Assembly (NCBI RefSeq): GCF_021869535.1
Contig: NW_026262712.1
Coordinates: forward strand, 114,139,640-114,203,639
From: Mytilus californianus
Lineage: Eukaryota; Mollusca; Bivalvia; Mytilida; Mytilidae
Length of the DNA: 64,000 nucleotides
Reading direction: 5' to 3'
Shown piece by piece: positions 23,711 through 34,414 of the stretch. Under the pieces are notes generated by a model. That model saw only the letters and a list, made by a program, of their open reading frames with translations. It was not told the DNA's origin and searched no databases. Every line of letters starts with the position of its first letter. Position 1 is the first letter of the stretch. The translations under genes were made by a program, and so were the position numbers.

Positions 23711-24535
23711 CTACCAACAGTCGGTCTTGGCTTTATGCGCAATTTTTCTTAGCCAAACTCGGGCTAGATTGATATCTGGGTGGATCCCGTCTCTATATAG
23801 ACTGACATTATACTGGTCACCTGCCTTCCGGCTTGAGTCTTTTTTTGAAGTATTTATAGGGTGTAATAAATCAATTGAAAATCCTGGGGTTCTTGTTTCT
23901 AAGGAGTTATTTATATATCTGATATGATCATTAATCTGAAGAATATGTTTGACAAGAGTGATGTCCTGATCAATAAACTGTTTAACGTCGGGATGTGAGT
24001 GACAAGAGTTCCAATCATATATTGAGTAGGGTGGTATTTCAAAAAAAGTTAATTTACAAGCTGGGTGGTTCTTAAGAATTTCAGCAATTTTCTGGAAATT
24101 ATTTGTCACAGATTGAACCATTTCTTCGGGATCTTGTCTCAGTTTAATATAGGGATGGTTGTATTCAGTGAGATCGCATGTGCCAACCCATATGTAGAGT
24201 GAAATGTTGCCTATTAGTGCTATTTCTGTTTCTAAGTTATCACGTAACCACTTCAGACCTTGTTTTGAGTTACGGCCAGATTTTTCCCACCATCTGATAC
24301 TGGTTTCGACAGGTAAGCTACACTGTGCTTGTAAATATTTCCCCTTACTATCTGTGAGAACTAATGGAGTGAGTATTTGTACTCCGTTTGGTGGCTCAAA
24401 AGTTTTTCTCAAATATTTAAGAAGATTTTTATCCGTCATTAGTAATTGGTTACACAGGTATAAGAGTATATATGGAAAGCTGAGGTGCAGATAGCGAGTT
24501 AGGTTTAAGGTAAAGTCAAGCGTAAGCACAAACAC
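23711..24535 (-). CDS. SGNH/GDSL-like esterase ORF of a LINE
   Basis: 274 codons; the true start is probably Met33 (MTDKNLLK), since the first 32 residues are hydrophobic and poorly conserved in style. The SGNH blocks are recognisable: block I TDSKGKYL with Ser63, a block-III-like GTCDLT (118-123) where Asp stands in for the usual Asn, and block V DGIHPD (249-254) with the Asp-His pair. Between them lie WWEKSGRNS and predicted alternating strand/helix segments. Such domains occur next to or within ORF1 of CR1-like LINEs and are thought to act on the ribonucleoprotein or membrane lipids; the real substrate is unknown. The frame is intact although the element's pol is deleted. It is followed by a 46-bp-spaced direct repeat of TGTGGAAGGTCCCACCCT (23629-23693) before the next ORF. 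Confidence 0.7.
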   Translation of the reverse strand: MFVLTLDFTLNLTRYLHLSFPYILLYLCNQLLMTDKNLLKYLRKTFEPPNGVQILTPLVLTDSKGKYLQAQCSLPVETSIRWWEKSGRNSKQGLKWLRDNLETEIALIGNISLYIWVGTCDLTEYNHPYIKLRQDPEEMVQSVTNNFQKIAEILKNHPACKLTFFEIPPYSIYDWNSCHSHPDVKQFIDQDITLVKHILQINDHIRYINNSLETRTPGFSIDLLHPINTSKKDSSRKAGDQYNVSLYRDGIHPDINLARVWLRKIAHKAKTDCW

Positions 24536-24640
24536 ACACAGATAAAAGTATATTTGGTGTCGATAAAATTAAATTACGGCTATATTCAAGTAATAAAATG
24601 TTTCTAGACGGAAATATCTAAGAACTATCTATATGTTAAA

Positions 24641-25094
24641 AGTTCTAATGTAGCTAGGGCCTCAGAGTCACACTGATACAGGATCACAGCTTCGAAGCTT
24701 TTGGATATCTTCGCAGTAAAAGTTTCTGGATTTAAGATTTTACTATTAAAATGTCAAGTATTAGATTTACATTAAGATAAATTATTAAGTAAAATCTTAG
24801 AGTAGTGTGTGGACTGCAAAAACTTCTTTCTCAGCCAAGGGCCGCCATGTTTTCTCACTTTTTATTTTTGGCCGGTCACATGTAAAAAGTTAATCTTTCT
24901 AAAAATCGGAGAAATACGTTTTTTAAAAGGTAAAATTGATCACGCCAGTGTTATTATGCAATGTTATTGATATGTTCCTGTAACAAATAAACGCCAACAC
25001 CACAACTAATTCTTCAAATTGGAGCACAATATAAAAAGACGTCCGTCACCATCAATACCAAAACCAACACCTAATAAATTTTACATAATCCTAA
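24641..25094. other. Intergenic; 16-bp inverted match to the far side of the LINE
   Basis: GTGTGTGGACTGCAAA at 24807-24822 is the exact reverse complement of 21465-21480. Otherwise no gene or recognised repeat is visible. Confidence 0.5.
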
Positions 25095-25098
25095 TTAA

Positions 25099-27196
25099 GG
25101 TGGCTGGGTGGTATAAATATCTAATATAGGATTTGGCTAATACTTTTTATAAATCAAATTTATCATATATTAAGTGGAAAATAAAAATAAAAAAGTGGGT
25201 TCACCGTCTAGTTAAATTTTTTTGAAGGGTTCAAGTTTATTGGTTTTCATTCAAGATTACTATAGAAATGATAGGGAAATGAATGCATAGCCATCTTTTT
25301 TGAAGAATTTCTCATGAAACCTAATATAGGATTTTTTAATGTTTGTGATTTTTCTGTTGCTTAAATAGTCTTTTTAAATAATAAAAAATAAAATCAACAA
25401 GTCACCGTCTAGTTAAGACAAAAAATGTAGATCATTAAAAATAATGAGTATTATTTCTAAAAGAGAGATAACTCTGTCTTTTACACATTTTTCTAATTTT
25501 GAGACCAGATATAGAAAGACCTGGTTATAAAAACTTGTTATACCTTCTATACATGTAAGACAATATATAATATATATAACATTTCCAAACAGTTGGTTTG
25601 CATATTGGTTGCCATGGCAACCAGCAGTCAAAATGGAAAATCACTAATTTTTAGGATTTTTTTTAATTTTCAGTTCAAATTCAATACCAAACAATTTGAA
25701 AAATGAGCAGGCAGTATCTATTACAATAGATAGCGTTATAGCACAATAATAAAACTTGCCTTTTTTATGAAAACTAGAGACTCACTCAGACACCTGACTT
25801 AAACTGATTTTTCAGTTTACAAGACAATCCCCCATCTGCAATAAATATCCCACCTCAGGGACCTCTAACATTAGTATTCCAATTTTGATGAAACTTTGCA
25901 AGGTATTTTTATTTTATTGGTGTTCTGTACATAAATCAGGCTGTTTTGACATGTTTGAATTGCCTTACATTTGTCATTTGGTTTTATAGCTTGCCAAACG
26001 GTATGGAGTTGGCTCATTGTTAAAGGCCATAGGGGGGGGGGGGGGGGCATATACATGTATCTCTTAACTTCTATCTCTTTTGGTCTCTGGTGGCAAGTTT
26101 TCTCAGTGGCAATAATGCCCCGTATATCCCACCTTTTTATATATATTTGAAATTTTAAACACAATGCTGACAAATATAGCACACAGGACAGCTTCTATGT
26201 TTGTTGTATAATGGAATTATTACAGGAGCATATCTAAGTTTGACATAGACAAATTCTTCTTTCATTTCCTAGTACTTGTTTATGTATAAAAATTAATACA
26301 TGAGATAGTTGAACCTGATACACCCGCCATATAATACTTTTTTATATCTGTCAATTTATCCGTTTTATGCTTTTGAAATTACATACATAAAACATTTTAG
26401 GTTTAATAGTGTGTTATTAGATTTGTATTAAATAGAAAATGTGTCTATAAGACACAGGATGTCCTGCCATTAAATGTAGGTCACAGTAATCAAATTGTTG
26501 ATGACCTGTGTGGTATCATAAAAGAATACTGTAATGATGATATATCACAATAGGTTTCTGTGAAATGAACCTAAACACAAGACTTAACGGTAACCAAAGA
26601 CACAAAAGCAATAAATGTAGGTCAAAGTGACTCAAGTAATGTATAGTACTACTAGTATACAAGATGTCTGTGGAGAAAAAAATATCACTGATATATTACC
26701 ATTAGTTTCTATGAAATAGAGATAAATGCAAAACTTTACTGGAAAGGGATGTACATACTTATGGACTGACAAAGGTATACTAGTATCAATCTATATAATC
26801 CATCCACATTTGTGGCAGGGCATAATAAAATCCAATCTTGGTAACTTTTTCAAATAAATATAAATAACAACATGCATTATTGTGACAAGTTATCGAACGT
26901 AATTATGACTGGAATAGTTGCATATGCGAGAAAATCCCGCACCCGGAGGCGGGCTTCAGCTGGCCCCTAAATAAAAATGTGTACTAGTTCAGTGAAAATG
27001 GAGGTCATACTAAACTCCAAAACATATAAATGAACTAAAATTAAAAAAACCAATAAACTTGAACCCTTCAAAAAAAATTTAACTAGACGGTGAACCCATT
27101 TTTTTTGTTTTTATTTTCCACTTAATAGATGATAAAGTTCATTTATAAAAAGTATTAGCCAAATCCTATATTAGATATTTATACCACCCAGCCACC
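25099..27196. mobile_element. TTAA-flanked element with ~150-bp terminal inverted repeats
   Basis: The left arm (25099-25247) and right arm (27045-27196) are inverted copies, over 90% identical by eye, starting GGTGGCTGGGTGGTATAAAT. TTAA abuts both ends (25095-25098 and 27197-27200), as expected for a piggyBac-type target duplication. A partial extra copy of the inner arm lies at 25320-25415. No transposase frame is present, so it is non-autonomous. The interior carries older repeats: 25915-26110 (with a 14-G run at about 26033-26046) and 26925-27020. Confidence 0.75.
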
Positions 27197-27214
27197 TTAA
27201 ACCAGTTTTTGGCA

Positions 27215-27838
27215 TGACACGGGTTATGTTCTTCTCATATATTTTATGACGGTATAATACTAAACCCCTAACAGGAGGGATTGTGCCTGATATTCATATG
27301 ATGAAGACATAATCTTTCAATCAGTTTAATTGAGGTCTGGAGCTGGCATGTCAGTAACTGCTAGTAGTCTGTTGTTATTTATGTATTATTGTCATTTTTT
27401 TTATTTTCTTTTGTTTCCTATTCTGACATCGGACTCGGACTTCTCTTAAACTGAGTGTTACTGTGCGTACTGTTGTACGTTTGTTTTTTTTACATTGGCT
27501 AGAGGTATAGTGGGAGGGTTGAGATCTCAAAAAACATGTTTAGCCCCGCCGCATTTTTGCGCCTGCATCTCCCAAGTCAGGAGCCTATGGCCTTTGTTAG
27601 TCTTGTATCATTTTTAATTTTAGTTTCTTGTGTATAATTTGGAGTTTAGTATGACGTCCATTATCACTGAACTAGTATACATATTTGTTTAGGGGCCAGC
27701 TGAAGGACGCCTCCGGGTGCGGGAGTTTCTCGCTGCATTGAAGACCCATTGGTGGCCTTCGGCTGTTGTCCGCTCTATTGTCGGGTTGATGTCTCTTTGA
27801 CACATTCCCCATTTCCATTCTCAATTTTATCTATAAAC
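27215..27838 (+). repeat. Long interspersed bivalve repeat, uninterrupted copy
   Basis: It begins ACGGGTTATGTTCTTCTCAT and ends TTCCCCATTTCCATTCTCAA. It is collinear with 59198-60012, which carries an extra insertion. The middle part (27515-27600, 'TTTAGCCCCGCCGCA…CCAAGTCAGGAGCC') is shared with 50240-50310 and 52550-52610. No coding capacity. Confidence 0.8.
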
Positions 27839-28429
27839 AGAGTATGAAGCATCCAGGTCTTCTACCTTCTGAAATATTAAGCGTTTAAGTAGTTAGTTAA
27901 CGCCGCCGCCGCCGCCACCGGATCACTATCCCTACGTATCGCTTTCTGCGACTTCTTTCGTAGGCTCGACAATAATACTACACACGTTATTTCTACGGAT
28001 ATAATGATGGAATCCAGGTTCCAGGCAACCGATCAGTTTTATTACTAACTGTGCTATGTGAATTTGTTGATAAAGGAGACGATAGTCTTGAAACACTTTT
28101 TTTGAATTCATGTTTTGCCGAATGTTGACTTCAATATTTTATTGAAACGTTCGGCTACTGTCCCACTGACATATCCCTAAGCTTACACATCCGTTGATAC
28201 ACACATCAACAATTATATCATAAAGAATTTCACTATCAAATGTTAAATATAAACCAAAAAAAAAAACATCGCAATTTCTGTTTTTCTATGTTGTGTGTTT
28301 TAGACTGTTGTGTATCTTTTGGTCGTTTTTTTTTTGCCTTGTCGTTGTCACTTTGTCTTCGACTTATCATGTGAATTTGAATAAGAAACAGAAAGAAAAA
28401 AAACACGAAGATGATTGAAATTGAAATAA
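27839..28429. other. Right-end fragment of tandem-core element, then unique DNA
   Basis: 27842-27925 (AGTATGAAGCATCCAGGTCT…) matches the right part of the element at 34415-36600. A GCC run lies at 27902-27916. The rest is unrecognised. Confidence 0.55.
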
Positions 28430-29425
28430 ATAAACTGTTATCACAGAGATATGTCTCGCCTTTTTGTAATTTTGATAATGCAAATGTTGAAATTAAAATA
28501 GCAATACTAGTACTTTAACATGTAAGTTATGCAAATATTCAAAGTCGATGAACCATGACTGAAGGTACATGGCTAAACAATCTCCATGGAAATGAGATGT
28601 GCTAATGCTCATACAACTGCATACCAAATACCATTGACTTATTCCCTATAAACAAACCTAAACACAAACATTAAGCTTTAAACTATGTAAAAGTTTCATA
28701 GTCAATAAACCATGATAAGGGGGTGGGGCTATATAATCTCCATGGAAACGATACTTGCAAATGACAATAAATTTGCATACCAAATATCATTGACTTAACA
28801 TCAGCAGTTCATCTTAAACTGATCTAATCACAAACTAATACATGTAAACTAAGCAAAGGTTTCAAAGTCAATAGACCACGACTGAGGGGGCAGGGCCAAA
28901 TATTCTCCATGGAAATGAGATTTGCTAATGCTCATACAACTGAATACCAATTAACATTGGCCTACCACTAATGGTTCCCTTTGAAGTGACCTAATCACAA
29001 TCTAATACATGTAAACTAATGAAAATTTTCAAAGTCAATAGACCATGACTAAGGGGGCGTAGCCAAATTATCTCCATGGAAATGAGATATGCCAATGCTT
29101 AAACAACTGCATATCAAATATCATTGACCTACCACTGGTGGATCCCCATTAACTGACCTAATCACACAAACTAATACATGTAAACTAAGCAAAAGTTTCA
29201 AAGTCAATAGACCATGACTGAGGGGGGCAGGGCCAAATAATCTCCATGGAAAGGAGATCTGCCAATGCTAATACAACTGCATACCAAATATCATTGACCT
29301 ACCACTTGTGGTTCACCATAAACTAGACCTAATCACAAACTAATACATTGTTGACGCCGCCGCCGACGCCGGAAACAGCATACCTTGTCTCACTTTTTGA
29401 CTCCGTCAAGGCGAGACAAAAAAAA
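28430..29425 (+). mobile_element. Tandem-core element with TGTCTCGCCTT ends, copy C1
   Basis: An exact 11-bp inverted repeat, TGTCTCGCCTT (28452-28462) and AAGGCGAGACA (29408-29418), bounds five diverged units of about 165-170 bp. Each unit contains a 'TCTCCATGGAAA'-like segment. The left flank AATAAACTGTTATCACAGAG is shared with copies at 34955 and 966. A GCC-rich stretch (29343-29370) precedes the right end. No protein is encoded. Copy C2 is at 34955-35956. Confidence 0.75.
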
Positions 29426-30082
29426 AACGAAATTTGGAAAGGGGGAGGATAGGGGGGCAAAATAAAATTGTCCTATCCCACGTAACCTCTTTTTGTAAAT
29501 ATTTTATCGTTATATATTAAATTGTTGCGTTGCAAGTAGTAAGAGGTTATGAAATATCTGTGCAAACAAAATACAACATATTTGTTTTATATATATCAAT
29601 GGATAGTCAGGACATTTATCTGAAAAGTTTAGGATTAATACTCAATAGAATCTAGAACTTTCTATAAAATTTCAATCCGTGATTAATAAAGCCCAAAAAT
29701 GCTATATATGGTTGACATATACATACACAATATGTCATTTGGTATTTACAACGAAAATGCCGGGAAATGGAATATTGCTGATTATATTGGAAAAGTATAA
29801 AACCATATACACATTGCACCTACTATAAATTCAGATTTTTTGGCGATGTTAGAAGACATAGAAAACTAAATTTGGTTGGTTTCCATTTCAAGGGTTTAAA
29901 GATTGTAGATAACAGTACAAGTTTCCTTTCTGTTTTCGGGGAATATCGGTAAATGAAAAAAAACACACTTTATTATTTTCTTGCGTCCGCGACGTGCTTA
30001 TTGGTTTACCTTCATCACGTGACCTTCATAAGGAACGTTCAAACCAAAACATTTGAAAACCAAGGATGTATAAGACATAACC
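29426..30082. promoter_or_regulatory. Possible promoter region of the 30083 ORF
   Basis: The last 100 bp before the ATG are distinctive in this AT-rich window. They contain GCGTCCGCGACGTGC (about 29984-29998), ATTGG (30000), which is an inverted CCAAT, and a TCACGTGA E-box (30014-30021). No TATA box was recognised at a fixed distance. The upstream part (29426-29960) is unremarkable. Confidence 0.3.
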
Positions 30083-30403
30083 ATGCGGCGAGCCCGGGCG
30101 GCGAGCTGTATGACCAAAAGAGACCTTAAAAAACATAGCCAAATTCAACTAGGGTCAACCATGTTTAAGGAGTTGGAACCTTGGATTCCCAATAACTTCT
30201 TAATTCATCAACGGAGATTTTCAGAAAAGTTTGTTAAAAATCATGTCAGTAGTGAATCACTGACTACTGAGTTGATGAAACCTTCGGGGCTCAACAGTCT
30301 GTTTATGGCACGTTTCCTTGAAACTAAGAGTCAGACTAAGCGTCGATATGAATCAGTATTATACAAAGTGTATTTTTATCCGCAGACTTTTCCTATTAAA
30401 TGA
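30083..30403 (+). CDS. Hypothetical 106-residue ORF, possible first exon
   Basis: The frame starts MRRARAASCMTKRDLKKH. It is basic with a mixed composition that is less AT-driven than chance frames nearby, and its first 40 bases are GC-rich. I recognise no domain. The sequence could be the first exon of a spliced gene; no strong GT donor stands out before the stop, so the boundary is open. Support is the CpG- and E-box-bearing upstream sequence and the length; against it is the lack of any recognised homology. Confidence 0.3.
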   Translation: MRRARAASCMTKRDLKKHSQIQLGSTMFKELEPWIPNNFLIHQRRFSEKFVKNHVSSESLTTELMKPSGLNSLFMARFLETKSQTKRRYESVLYKVYFYPQTFPIK

Positions 30404-31310
30404 CAAAACCAACCAGCAATAATTACATTACATGTTTGCATAAGAATCCGTTATTCTGATTGGCAGACAACAATCTAATATTAGATGGTATTTCCTTATA
30501 AAATTAAACATCCATGATCGCACGTGCTTTACGGCGTGACAACGCCACAACAATGCATAGTAAAACAAACGACAAACTTGATATGACGCGTAATTTCATG
30601 ATCGTAGAATACAAAAGTGTATAAAACATGAAAACAACACTTAATAAATTTCATGCGTCCGAAGCTTTTCTAAATATGAGAATTGAATGCTTTTTTTTTG
30701 TAATTTTATAAGGGTTCATTGTCCACCCGCGCTTCATACAAAATGTTCTTGGGGCAACGCTTTTATACTCCAAAAAAAAAAACACAAAAAGAAGCGTTCT
30801 GGCAGTTCTTAAAAAAATTAAATTTTAAAACGGAGTTCACATTGCCATATAAAGTTCTCGTTAGGCCAAGATTTCCAAGTTTTGTATACCCCCCCCCCCC
30901 CCCAACTGACACACACACACCCACACCCGAGTTCAACATGCCATATAGAGTTCTTGTTAGGCCAATTGTCTGTTAAGTGCTTTGTAAACTGTTGTTTCCT
31001 TTTGGTCGTTTTTCGTTTTCTTCAAAAACGTTGTCGGTTTCTCTTATTATTTTTGTTTCTTTTGTATCTTTCGCCTCTTTTTCTGATAGTCAGCTAAAAC
31101 AAACCCTGGTGAAATGATAACAGACAACTATCAGGGGGAGGAAAAAAACAAATAACAGATTTTAACCATATTTTGACCATGAAACCTTTACTGAACCGAG
31201 TGACAAGATACCTGCACTAATATAGACGCAGAAAAAAAATGTATAAATTTCTCTATCTGTTGACAATTTTAGGCAACAGTAGTTTACTAACGTTCAAATA
31301 TCATATATTC
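30404..31310. other. Intergenic with simple-sequence tracts
   Basis: A C run (about 30890-30902) and a short CA-rich tract (30906-30928) lie between two copies of 'TATA.AGTTCT.GTTAGGCCAA' (30848 and 30943), a short tandem duplication of about 95 bp. No gene recognised. Confidence 0.5.
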
Positions 31311-31910
31311 AATAAGTACAAGGTAACAAACATAAACTGATGGAATCACATGAACTCTAAAAGGAGCGAGACCGGGTCCATCGACAATAAGTACAAGGTA
31401 ACAAACATAAACTGATGGAATCGCATGAACTCTAAAAGGAGCGAGACCGGGTCCATCGACAATAAGTACAAGGTAACAAACATAAACTGATGGAATCGCA
31501 TGAACTCTAAAAGGAACGAGACCGGGTCCATCGACAATAAGTACAAGGTAACAAACATAAACTGATGGAATCACATGAACTCTAAAAGGAACGAGACCGG
31601 GTCCATCGACAATAAGTACAAGGTAACAAACATAAACTGATGGAATCACATGAACTCTAAAAGGAGCGAGACCGGGTCCATCGACAATAAGTACAAGGTA
31701 ACAAACATAAACTGATGGAATCACATGAACTCTAAAAGGAACGAGACCGGGTCCATCGACAATAAGTACAAGGTAACAAACATAAACTGATGGAATTACA
31801 TGAACTCTAAAAGGAGCGAGACCGGGTCCATCGACAATAAGTACAAGGTAACAAACATAAAGTGATGGAATTGCATGAACTCTAAAAGGAGCGAGACCGG
31901 GTCCATCGAC
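31311..31910. repeat. 75-bp minisatellite, 8 units
   Basis: Eight near-identical 75-bp units start AATAAGTACAAGGTAACAAA at 31311, 31386, 31461, 31536, 31611, 31686, 31761 and 31836. Variation is limited to a few sites (GAGCGAGACC/GAACGAGACC; TCACATG/TCGCATG). Since 75 is a multiple of three, the minus strand stays open for 225 codons (31964-31287) with a 25-residue repeat. I treat that frame as a by-product. Confidence 0.95.
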
Positions 31911-32436
31911 AGGGTACGCATCTCCTGCTATGCTGTGTGTAAACTGTTTAAATGTTGTGAACATATATTTAGTGTTCCCGTGTCATAAAAAGAACGTGCA
32001 GGAATGTCTTCATAATTCTTTACCTATTTTTTTATGTTTCGACCAAAATGTTGTTAATTTAATTCCTAAGTCATAGTTCATATTTGGATACAAATTGATG
32101 TCGAACGAACAGACTATTGATCTTTGTGCCGATATATAACATTAAACGTCTTCTAGACAAAATTTGGGAACTTCGTGGAGTTCTTTGTGACAACGCTGCC
32201 CCCTGTGCATGTCTGGATCTCTTCGTTGATTTGTTATTTTGTTATTTACTAGTACATTTCTAATGTTTGGAGTTTGCTTTGGTCTCTCTCTCTCTCTCTT
32301 TTTTTTTTACAGTTAATCAGTCTTTCTCTCTCTTTATTTCTATCACTTAAACTCATAAACTATCACTTATGACTTTACCAATAACATGTGACCTTTCAAC
32401 ATCATTTAGTATAAAATAAGGAGCCTCATTGTTGCC
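31911..32436. other. Intergenic
   Basis: It contains a (TC)n tract at about 32280-32300. No gene or recognised repeat. Confidence 0.5.
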
Positions 32437-32490
32437 AAGTTAGTGATAGTTTGACTACATAGACCATTCGGCCACCGAGGCCTTTACCAC
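32437..32490 (-). repeat. SINE head fragment at the duplication breakpoint
   Basis: It matches only the tRNA-like head of the 236-500 SINE (TTCGGCCACCGAGGCC on the plus strand). Homology to copy A begins inside the SINE, so the left breakpoint of the segmental duplication falls here. Confidence 0.6.
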
Positions 32491-32910
32491 TCGGTGTAAG
32501 ATGTCTCCATGGCTGTGAAGAGGGTTTATATATTATCTGTGACAGCTGATGATAGTAAACTAGCAATTGATAGTAAATAGTAAACACATGTCGTTTCAAA
32601 TATAGTTATGTATGAATATAGCGCAGTGAATAATCGAAATTAAAAGAAAGAAAAAGGTAGGACAAAACAAATTGTTCGTTCATGTGGGAATTCAATTACT
32701 AACTTTTTACAAGACAGAAATTCCCTTTCAGGCACCAAAAATTTGATGTTTTAAAACTGATAAATGTGTTATCTTGTACATGCATATAATAATAACTAAG
32801 ATTTAATCAACATGTAAAATAAAATATTATAAAGAGATATTTGCAAGCATTTCTATGTACCATGGCAAAACTAAAAATGTGCTACACATTAAATGGTGCA
32901 AAAATTAAAG

Positions 32911-34156
32911 AACCTTAGTGAGCGCGCTCACATACCCCACGTCCCCACATTGTCACTGGAGAAATAAAATAACAGTAAAAAAAAAAATGTATAAGAAAAA
33001 AAAAATTGAATCATAATATCCTGTTGATATGCACATCTACGTAGTATGTCCTTATTATCTACAAAGTTTCATGAAATTCTGTTGTGTGGTTTCGGAGGAG
33101 TTGCGATGACAAACTGTTGCAGTAGTATATTGAAGCAAATAAGTTCAAAGGGGCATAACTCCTAGAAAAAAAATTGAATCGTAATTTCCTGTCGATATGC
33201 ACATCTGCATAGTATGTCCTTATTATCTAAAAAGGTTTCATGAAATTCTGTTGTGTGGTTTCAGAGGAGTTGCGATGACAAACTGTTGCAGTAGTATATT
33301 GAAGCAAATAAGTTCAAAGGGGCATAACTCCTAGAAAAAAAAATTGAATCGTAATTTCCTGTCGATATGCACATCTACATAGTATGTCCTTATTATCTAA
33401 AAATGTTTCATGAAATTCTGTTGTGTGGTTTCAGAGGAGTTGCGATGACAAACTGTTGCAGTAGTAAAATGAAGCAAATAAATTCAAAGGGGCGTAACTC
33501 CTAGAAAAAAAAATTGAATCGTAATTTCCTGTCGATATGCACATCTGCATAGTATGTCCTTATTATCTAAAAAGGTTTCATGAAATTCTGTTGTGTGGTT
33601 TCAGAGGAGTTGCGATGACAAACTGTTGCAGTAGTATATTGAAGCAAATAAGTTCAAAGGGGCATAACTCCTAGAAAAAAAATTGAATCGTAATTTCCTG
33701 TCGATATGCACATCTACATAGTATGTCCTTATTATCTAAAAATGTTTCATGAAATTCTGTTGTGTGGTTTCAGAGGAGTTGCGATGACAAACTGTTGCAG
33801 TAGTAAAATGAAGCAAATAAATTCAAAGGGGCGTAACTCCTAGAAAAAAAAATTGAATCGTAATTTCCTGTCGATATGCACATCTGCATAGTATGTCCTT
33901 ATTATCTAAAAACGTTTCATGAAATTCTGTTGTCTGGTTTCAGAGAAGTTGCGATGACAAACTGTTGCAGCAGTATATTGAAGCAAATAAGTTCAAAGGG
34001 GCGTAACTCCTAGAAAAAAAATTGAATCGTAATTTCCTGTCGATATGCACATCTACACGACCTTATGTCCTTATTATCTGAAAAGGTTTCATGAAATTCT
34101 GTTGTGTGGTTTGAGAGGAGTTGCGATGACAAGAAACAGGACTGACGGACAGACGA

Positions 34157-34210
<54 letters not shown>
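32911..34210. mobile_element. Pearl-like element: seven ~170-bp units and a GACG microsatellite
   Basis: Seven units follow one another at 168-170 bp spacing (TTGAATC at 33006, 33174, 33344, 33514, 33683, 33853 and 34022). A GACGGACAGACGAACGG tract (34143-34160) comes next. Near the ends lie a perfect palindrome GTGAGCGCGCTCAC (32918-32931), a hairpin CGCAACTCGTTGCG (34185-34198), and a 10-bp inverted repeat ATACCCCACG/CGTGGGGTAT (32932-32941 and 34197-34206). Copy A has the empty site near 925-945. The layout fits bivalve 'pearl'/Helitron-like elements. Confidence 0.75.
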
Positions 34211-34211
<1 letters not shown>

Positions 34212-34414
34212 AACCCAGGAGAAGGTATGATAATTAAACTGGAATATTATAAAAATATCATAAATCTATCACATAAAATCTTTCAGATATTGATAAACAT
34301 TAGCCTGTCAGACACAAGTATTCTATTTCTGAATTTTGTCTTGCATATAATATTTGCATAAGGTTTTAAAACTTAAAAGTGCAAAATTGCATAAACTGCT
34401 TAAACAGTATAACA

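Larger units (their letters stand above)
21231..24640 (-). mobile_element. Internally deleted non-LTR retrotransposon with SGNH-esterase ORF
   Basis: On the minus strand the order is an SGNH-hydrolase ORF (24535-23711), an ORF1-like protein in two overlapping frames (23541-22440), the first few dozen codons of an APE-type endonuclease (about 22440-22296), then directly the C-terminal part of the RT protein with its zinc finger (22306-21497). The catalytic endonuclease and RT core are missing. The 3' end is a (GATACA)n tail, seen as GTATCTGTATCTGTATCTG at 21231-21256. Esterase domains in ORF1 regions and microsatellite tails are known for CR1-type LINEs. The element cannot be autonomous. Confidence 0.75.

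Noticed and set aside
21465..24822. Terminal inverted repeat of a DNA transposon around the LINE
   Set aside because: The GATACA tail and LINE protein order explain the element; no matching target duplication was seen at the 16-bp repeats.
31287..31964. 225-codon minus-strand frame with 25-residue repeats
   Set aside because: It coincides with the 75-bp minisatellite, has no non-repetitive domain, and its openness follows from the unit length.
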